A stretch of DNA of 64,000 bases from Burhinus oedicnemus (lineage: Eukaryota; Chordata; Aves; Charadriiformes; Burhinidae). Within the stretch, counting starts at the first letter, position 1. Every line of letters begins with the position of its first letter. Both the position numbers and the translations under genes were made by a program. This document shows positions 58,465 to 64,000 of this stretch, in pieces. Under the pieces are notes generated by a model, which saw only the letters and a list, made by a program, of their open reading frames with translations, was not told the DNA's origin and made no database searches. Location of the stretch: NCBI GenBank assembly GCA_008921705.1, contig VFFE01007070.1:519010-583009 (forward strand), given 5' to 3'.

Positions 58465-61342
58465 TAAAAGACTGAAGATATGAGTTATACACTTGTTCTG
58501 TGTGTAATGCATCACGCATCAAAGCACAAATATGCTTTTTGTATATAATACTAAGAATAATACTCCAGTGCATGTAATTTTTTTGTTTATTTGCTCCTAA
58601 TAAACAATATGTTTCTATCATTTTATACAAAACTGACAAAAAAAATTCCTGCTATACTTCTTTGTAATCTCAAGAAGACTCTTAAATGTTCTTTCTTCTT
58701 CCTGTGGCCTAGACTGTGACATTGTGTTATTGCAAAATTCACCTTTAGAGGATAGAGCTATTTATATGATTAAATTTCAGGTATGCTCAAAACCACGATT
58801 GCAGTGTTGAGGAGTCTAATAAAAGCTCATCACTTATTAATTGGAAACTAGTTTTAGTATGTGTACCCGAGCACAAAAAATAGCAAAACTGAGTCATTGA
58901 AAGTTCTTGTAGGAGAAAGTCTATCTGCTTTTTATAACAATTCGATGGCTTCAGGCCACAACAGTCCACACTCGCTGGTTGTAGCAGCCACTCGTAATGA
59001 GCACTGTCATTTTGAGTGGGTTACGTTTATTTGACTTCACTCGCTGGGGTCTCTAAGCAGAACAGGCACCAGCCCAACATCAAATAGCCCAGTCGCCAGT
59101 GAATAGAGAGGAAAGCGAGCAAAAGCATGACTCAGTGGTCTAGAAATTGTGAATGCACTTCATGTTGAGTTTTTTTGGATTTATAAAAGAGATATAAATA
59201 AACAGAAACAATTAAAAAAATGCCTGTGTGACTCAGTGGCCTTCGACAACCCCTCCTACATGTTGTGCTCTTACTATCGCGCTACAGGGTCATGTTCTTC
59301 CTTCAGTACACTGCCACTTTGATCTCATATGTCCTGTTGGATTTGTCCCTGGGTGTTAGATGTCTTTCTGTCCTTCCCTCAGAGCACAGTGGTGGGACAC
59401 CCTTCAGGTGAAGGAGCTTGACTTCTAGCTGTGGCAGATGGTTTTGTGGTAAAGTTGATGCTTAACTTGTACTTTAGGTGTACCCCAGTCTCTGACCCTG
59501 CAAGGTCTTAAATGTCACCCTGTGAAGCAAGGTTTGATGGGGTTCACTTGGAGACCCCTGAAGCCTTGCACATGTTGTCTTTGCTTTCCTTGCACACAGA
59601 GTGGATAGCATGCAAACAGTCTCTGTGGTCATAGCTTGTCCTGGGAATTTTTAGATCACATACACAAATGTCTGATGAGATCAGATGCTGCTAAACTAGT
59701 TTGCTAACTACTGTTATATTATAGTGTAAGACTTAGAAATGAATAAATCTTTCAAGACCAAGTTTTAGATGCCCAAGTTTTTTCATTAAACCTGGTCTAT
59801 GCACTTTGAAGAGACCTGCTTCTTTCAGCAGTTCAGTTCTGGTTGTGTCTGCATTATCATGGCTTTCCATAGTCAGTCCTTGGGCTTCCTGTCCCCAAAG
59901 CTAAATCATGGGTGACTATCAGAAATACAGCCTGCAGACATTGATCCAATAAGTCACTAAAAGACATGTTTAAAACATGAGTCTTAATATGTGAGATGTA
60001 CTTGTCATGTATTTACCTAGATCCTTTGGCATAAAGAGTCTCAGTTTCATGGAGGGCCAGACTTCATAACCCATCATTTAGGGAAATCTCCTCTTGGCTG
60101 ATACCTACCCCGCACTTCACTTTCACATCCTACATCCCCCAAAACCAACACCTCAAACTTTTAACTCCCCTACTATATACCCACATCTTTCCAAATCAGG
60201 GCTATCACTGCACTTTCCTTTCTCGTTTTCTCACTCTTCTGTGATACAACTTCACCACTCCAAAACATATCCCTACCTACCCTTGCCTCTATCTTTTTTT
60301 ATCCTCTTGGAAGACATGATTTCTTCTGGGTATATCCAGTCTTAGGTCTGTGATCTCATCCAGCTTCCCAATTCTCTGCTGCCCACATTGGAGAGCTGCC
60401 CAGCTTTCTGGTCTGTCGGTCACTGGCTCGACAGAGCTCCTTTGCAAGATGCTGCACATCACGCAGTAGGAAAGCTGCAAGAGACAGGATTTTGCCTCCT
60501 GTGGGAGCGAGTTACCAGAGATTGGCTGCCATGCAGTGTCTTGTTGCTGCTTGAGGCAGCAACTCCCAGCTCCTGAACTTTTCACTTCATTTCCATACAT
60601 ATTGCTGTCCAAAATTAATGCCTTTCACATTTCAGCATGCTAAAATATGCAGTCAGAAAATCAGCACATTTGATAAGCAAGCAGATCATGAACCGCTCAT
60701 GAGCCACTTCTTGGCCATGACTATTTTAGTCAATAAAGAAAAGCTACAGAAAAATTTCCCATAGTATCTAAATATGAAAGCTTTGAGAAAGATATTAATG
60801 TTTTCTTTATCTCTTGGAGACACAAAGAGATGTCTTTGTCTCTCCTAAAATTCTACCAGAGGTACAGCAGGGACGAATCTGCTCCATAAAAACAAAATTA
60901 CACAAAAGAAAATTAAACTAATAAAAAGAGAGAAAGAGAGATTATAATAACAATAAAAAACAATAGGCAAAAGAGAAAACAACTCCCCCTCCTTATTGTT
61001 ATGCATCCAGAATCAGTGTCTTACCCATTTGTTAAACTTTTATGGCATGGGAGTCTCAAATACTAATTTTCTTCAGCACAAAACTGCCCTTTTTAACAGA
61101 ATAAATATGATGCTCCCAGAGCAGGCGAGAGCAGGCATCTGGGGGATGCTAATGTTATATTCTACTCTGCTGGAGGTTTGTGGGCAGGACACCTTTGCCT
61201 TATTGATCCTCCTACCTTTTTTCTGCCCTAACCTGCTGATGCTGCAAGAACATCTGGTCAAAAACCATCTGTTGAAACCAGCTGTAACAGAATTTTGATG
61301 TCGCCGTGTTATGATTTTCATTGGCAGTGAGGCTAAAGAATC
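58465..61342. other. Unique DNA, no gene recognised
   Basis: Chance frames only (for example 60289-60612 minus, 60996-61298 plus). The pair of TGACTCAGTGG words at 59128-59239 is listed separately. Confidence 0.5.
59128..59239 (+). repeat. Two identical TGACTCAGTGG words, 101 bases apart
   Basis: TGACTCAGTGG occurs at 59128-59138 and 59229-59239. TGACTCA is the AP-1 core, and the longer word resembles a MAF/NRF2-type element only in part. Flanks differ, so this is not simply a longer duplicate. Confidence 0.5.
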
Positions 61343-61998
61343 ACTTTCACCGAAAGTAAAACCTTTTGCCTCAAAAATGAAATGGTGTCCATGTGGAAAT
61401 GAGGCATGCATACCTCATGGGAAGGGCAGCCGGGTGGTGTGCTGTCATGGCTGCCCATGAGCTACCTGACTTCACTTCCAAGGGGACGTTGTGATGGCGA
61501 CACAACTTGCATCCTGCTAAGTGAGGGTCCGATGAGTCATAGGAGCAGTTATCCTAGGGACACAGAGAGAAGGAGGCAGTGCAGCAGCATTATTTATTTG
61601 CAATAAAGGGATTTCCTGTTGGAAAAAGAATGTCCTTCATCCTTCTGTGAAAAATGGAGAATTAAAGTTTTACAAGTGACAAAGTGAAAAACCTGTGTAC
61701 AGTGATGAAAGGCTTTGCTTCAAAGTCTTCATATGGGTAAGTATACAGCTGAGGCCAGTATGACTGGAATTTCAGCACCCATAATAGAAATAATTAGCTA
61801 TACCGGTTTGTTTGCAGAGGTTTTCATTACTTGCTGAGCTTTATTTAATGACACGGTGTGTATACTAACAACACACACAGCTCTCCAGGACTTTTCAAAA
61901 AGTAGGCCATTTAAACAGGCGAACATCACAGGGTAACCTTAACTATTGGTAAGAAGATAGACCAGAAATTATGTTCATGGCCATACTTGCAAGACTCT
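61343..61998. other. Unique DNA with a short perfect inverted repeat
   Basis: ACTTTC (61343-61348), ACC, GAAAGT (61352-61357) is a perfect 6-base inverted repeat, partly like an interferon-response half-site pair but with the wrong spacing. No gene is seen. Confidence 0.4.
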
Positions 61999-62026
61999 GA
62001 TGATGATAATAATAATAATAATAAAA
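61999..62026. repeat. (GAT)3(AAT)n microsatellite
   Basis: Three GAT units followed by about six AAT units and an A run. Confidence 0.95.
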
Positions 62027-64000
62027 AAGAAGGTATCATGCCATTGACAAATAGAAACAATTTTATATCTAATAGGATTTAAGTAATAAAGGCTGAAGAG
62101 CTGCAACAGCTGCAAAGAGATTAGATACGTTATGTTTTCTCAGTGTAATAAAACTTGTCAAATAAAGCTGAATAAAATCTTCTTATCTGTGTCTCTGGCT
62201 TATTTTTCCTGCAGCCTCTTTCCTTTCAGTTGATTGCGGGAATCACCATTTCTCTAGAATGGTTACACACACAACAGTTCAATTAGAGTCAAGTTAGTGA
62301 AAGTTATTGCTGGATTTGCTTTTGGTTGCACCTTTTTTTTCAAGCAAAGGACATCTGCAGCATTTGGAAAATATGAAGCAGATCGAAAAGCGCACTATAC
62401 CAATCTGTTACCAATCTCTGCTGATATTTACTGGACAACTGGACTGGACTGGATATATCACTGTAGTACCATTAAATTTAGCACTGTTTTACACCAGATC
62501 TAGATCTGAGTTAAAAATAAAACACATCAAAATAACAAGACAGCCTTCCCCAATAGCACTTGATGCTGTCTTGACTATTACACCCGTTCCTCCGTAAGGT
62601 CTCCCTTTCTCACCTGTCTGCTCTCACCCCTGATGCATCTCTGAGCGCTGCCTGGAGTCCTTCTCCATTCTTTCTGCCCCTCCTGCCTTGGCTTCTCCCT
62701 ATCTATAAAGGAAAGCATTGTCTTTCTAGGGCTGGTGTGTTAATGTTTGCTGAAAGCTTTAGGATACGCAGATGGTATTTGCGTTCATACGTGTGAGTTG
62801 TTATTATTACTGTTAATAAGATGTGACAGGCTGACATTTTGCTAACCTTTCAATGAAATCCAAGGCCAAACCTTTGTCTGGGTTACAAACATGCTTGGAT
62901 TTGCCATGTGGTCTGTCCTTCCACCCAGGCCAGTACTTCTGAATTTGTGTGTGTGTCTGATTTAAATTACATGAACATCTAAACCAGAGGTATTGTTTTA
63001 AATACTGAATGGGAAAAGCGTATGACAATGCACATTTGAGCAACATTGCTGTTGTCTTCCGCACGTGTTTGAACAAAATATATTACCGTCCAAGGCAAAC
63101 CAGTGAACCTAGTAAGAAAAGCCAAGGGATCCGTCCAAGCTGATGTAATACATAGAGACACAAACATCATCCATAAATCAATAGGCATTGATTTAGGTAA
63201 ATGAGAGCTTTGCCCTTAGGTAAAAAAGATTTTACTTATTTATATGTATGTATTTAAAATGTTTCATGCAAGATTTCTGGGGACACATATCCAATATTAA
63301 TTAAAATTCAGGTGTGTTGTATCAGTGCCCACAAACCCATTATTTAAGATTTTTTTTTCAAATTAAAGCTTTTCTCCTACATTTTTTTCCCCTCCAGATA
63401 GAAAGCTCAGGAAACCAATGCATGATGACAATATGATAACCAATTAGGGAAAAAAAGCTGAAACCAGTTGCTGGTGCTGAAAGTACTGTCAAAATCTACA
63501 GATATCTGTATCTGAAACAATTTCTAGCTGCTGTTTTAAACACATCTGTTCCTTGGGGTAGAGGGGGAAAAGAAATTTCTATATAAATTTAATTAATAAT
63601 TTAATTTAGTCTCAGTCTTAATTGCATGGAACTGTGAAGACACCGGGAAAATAAGGGTCAATGTAAACCCTATGTCACCCTGCTGAGAAGGGCTGCAGTC
63701 AGCTCTGGGTGAGCCAACGTGAGTCCTCAGGGAGGGAACTGCATTAGCCAGAGTGCTCCCAGCCTCTAAACTGGCATAGCACAGGCTGTATGTGCAGGTT
63801 TATTGGAAGGATGGAACGGGTTAAGAGGCTTCTCTTCCTTTAATAGCACAGGAAATCTGATGACTGGAAGGATGCGTTACTCTGGATTTGGGGAGTCTAT
63901 AGCAACGAGGCCAGCCCAGCTGTCAGTAGGTGGTATACACACATCGTGCTCGGCGTCACGCTTGTCTGATCACAACTGCAGCCCTGGTCTCCAGCATGGC
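62027..64000. other. Unique DNA to the window end, no gene recognised
   Basis: Overlapping frames at 62297-62597 and minus-strand frames at 62813-63188 have no recognisable content. The last 350 bases are somewhat GC-richer, but no CpG island, exon or repeat was recognised. Confidence 0.5.

Overview
The window looks like bird nuclear DNA. It is AT-rich and poor in CpG, and its dispersed repeats are almost all CR1 LINE fragments, several ending in the ATTCTATG-type 3' terminus typical of avian CR1. There is also a thin layer of very old tRNA-derived SINEs (MIR type). No mammalian L1 or Alu, bacterial-style operon, CRISPR array, rRNA gene or convincing tRNA gene was seen. Turtle or crocodilian origin is not formally excluded, but the low repeat density favours a bird.

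No confirmed protein-coding gene is present. The many 60-190 codon open frames on both strands are about what chance gives in AT-rich DNA, and most lack protein-like composition. The window is best read as intergenic DNA or the inside of a very long intron. The only place where short protein-like open segments, splice-like borders and compatible phases coincide is 29.77-31.13 kb (+). There, segments 29770-29844, 30572-30849 and 30936-31027 can be joined in one frame, ending in a stop codon with an AATAAA 96 bases downstream. I do not recognise the protein and treat this as a hypothesis. Two weaker exon-like segments lie at 3226-3255 (a 30-base open microexon) and 5522-5618 (noncoding).

Layout: 0-12 kb is unique DNA with an old minus-strand CR1 relic (2.06 kb), a (TC)n tract, and a MIR-type SINE (9.08 kb). 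From 12.15 to 13.66 kb lies an old minus-strand CR1 with a recognisable decayed ORF2 segment. At 15.40-16.35 kb is a 5'-truncated plus-strand CR1 that keeps the FADD catalytic box but is broken by frameshifts. From 16 to 26 kb is unique DNA with a 29-base T run. A direct repeat of about 166 bases (roughly 91 percent identical by eye) occurs at 26.84 and 28.12 kb, with a CTCF-like motif between the copies. From 28.5 to 43.4 kb are small CR1 pieces and two MIR-type SINEs. From 46 to 52 kb is unique DNA containing the longest open frame (47.91-48.50 kb, probably chance) and a cluster of CTCF-like motifs (51.6-51.8 kb). At 52.61-53.07 kb is a young-looking CR1 3' end with an unbroken ORF2 C-terminus. 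From 55.1 to 57.3 kb are a Z-DNA-prone GT/GC tract, an AT/GT cruciform-prone tract, and a homeodomain-motif-rich block that overlaps a hydrophobic 76-codon frame. The last 6 kb is mostly unique DNA.

Because there is no confirmed gene set, no pathway or shared function can be drawn. The window's content is repeat history plus candidate regulatory DNA. All family calls are from pattern recognition of sequence and translations; no database search was run.
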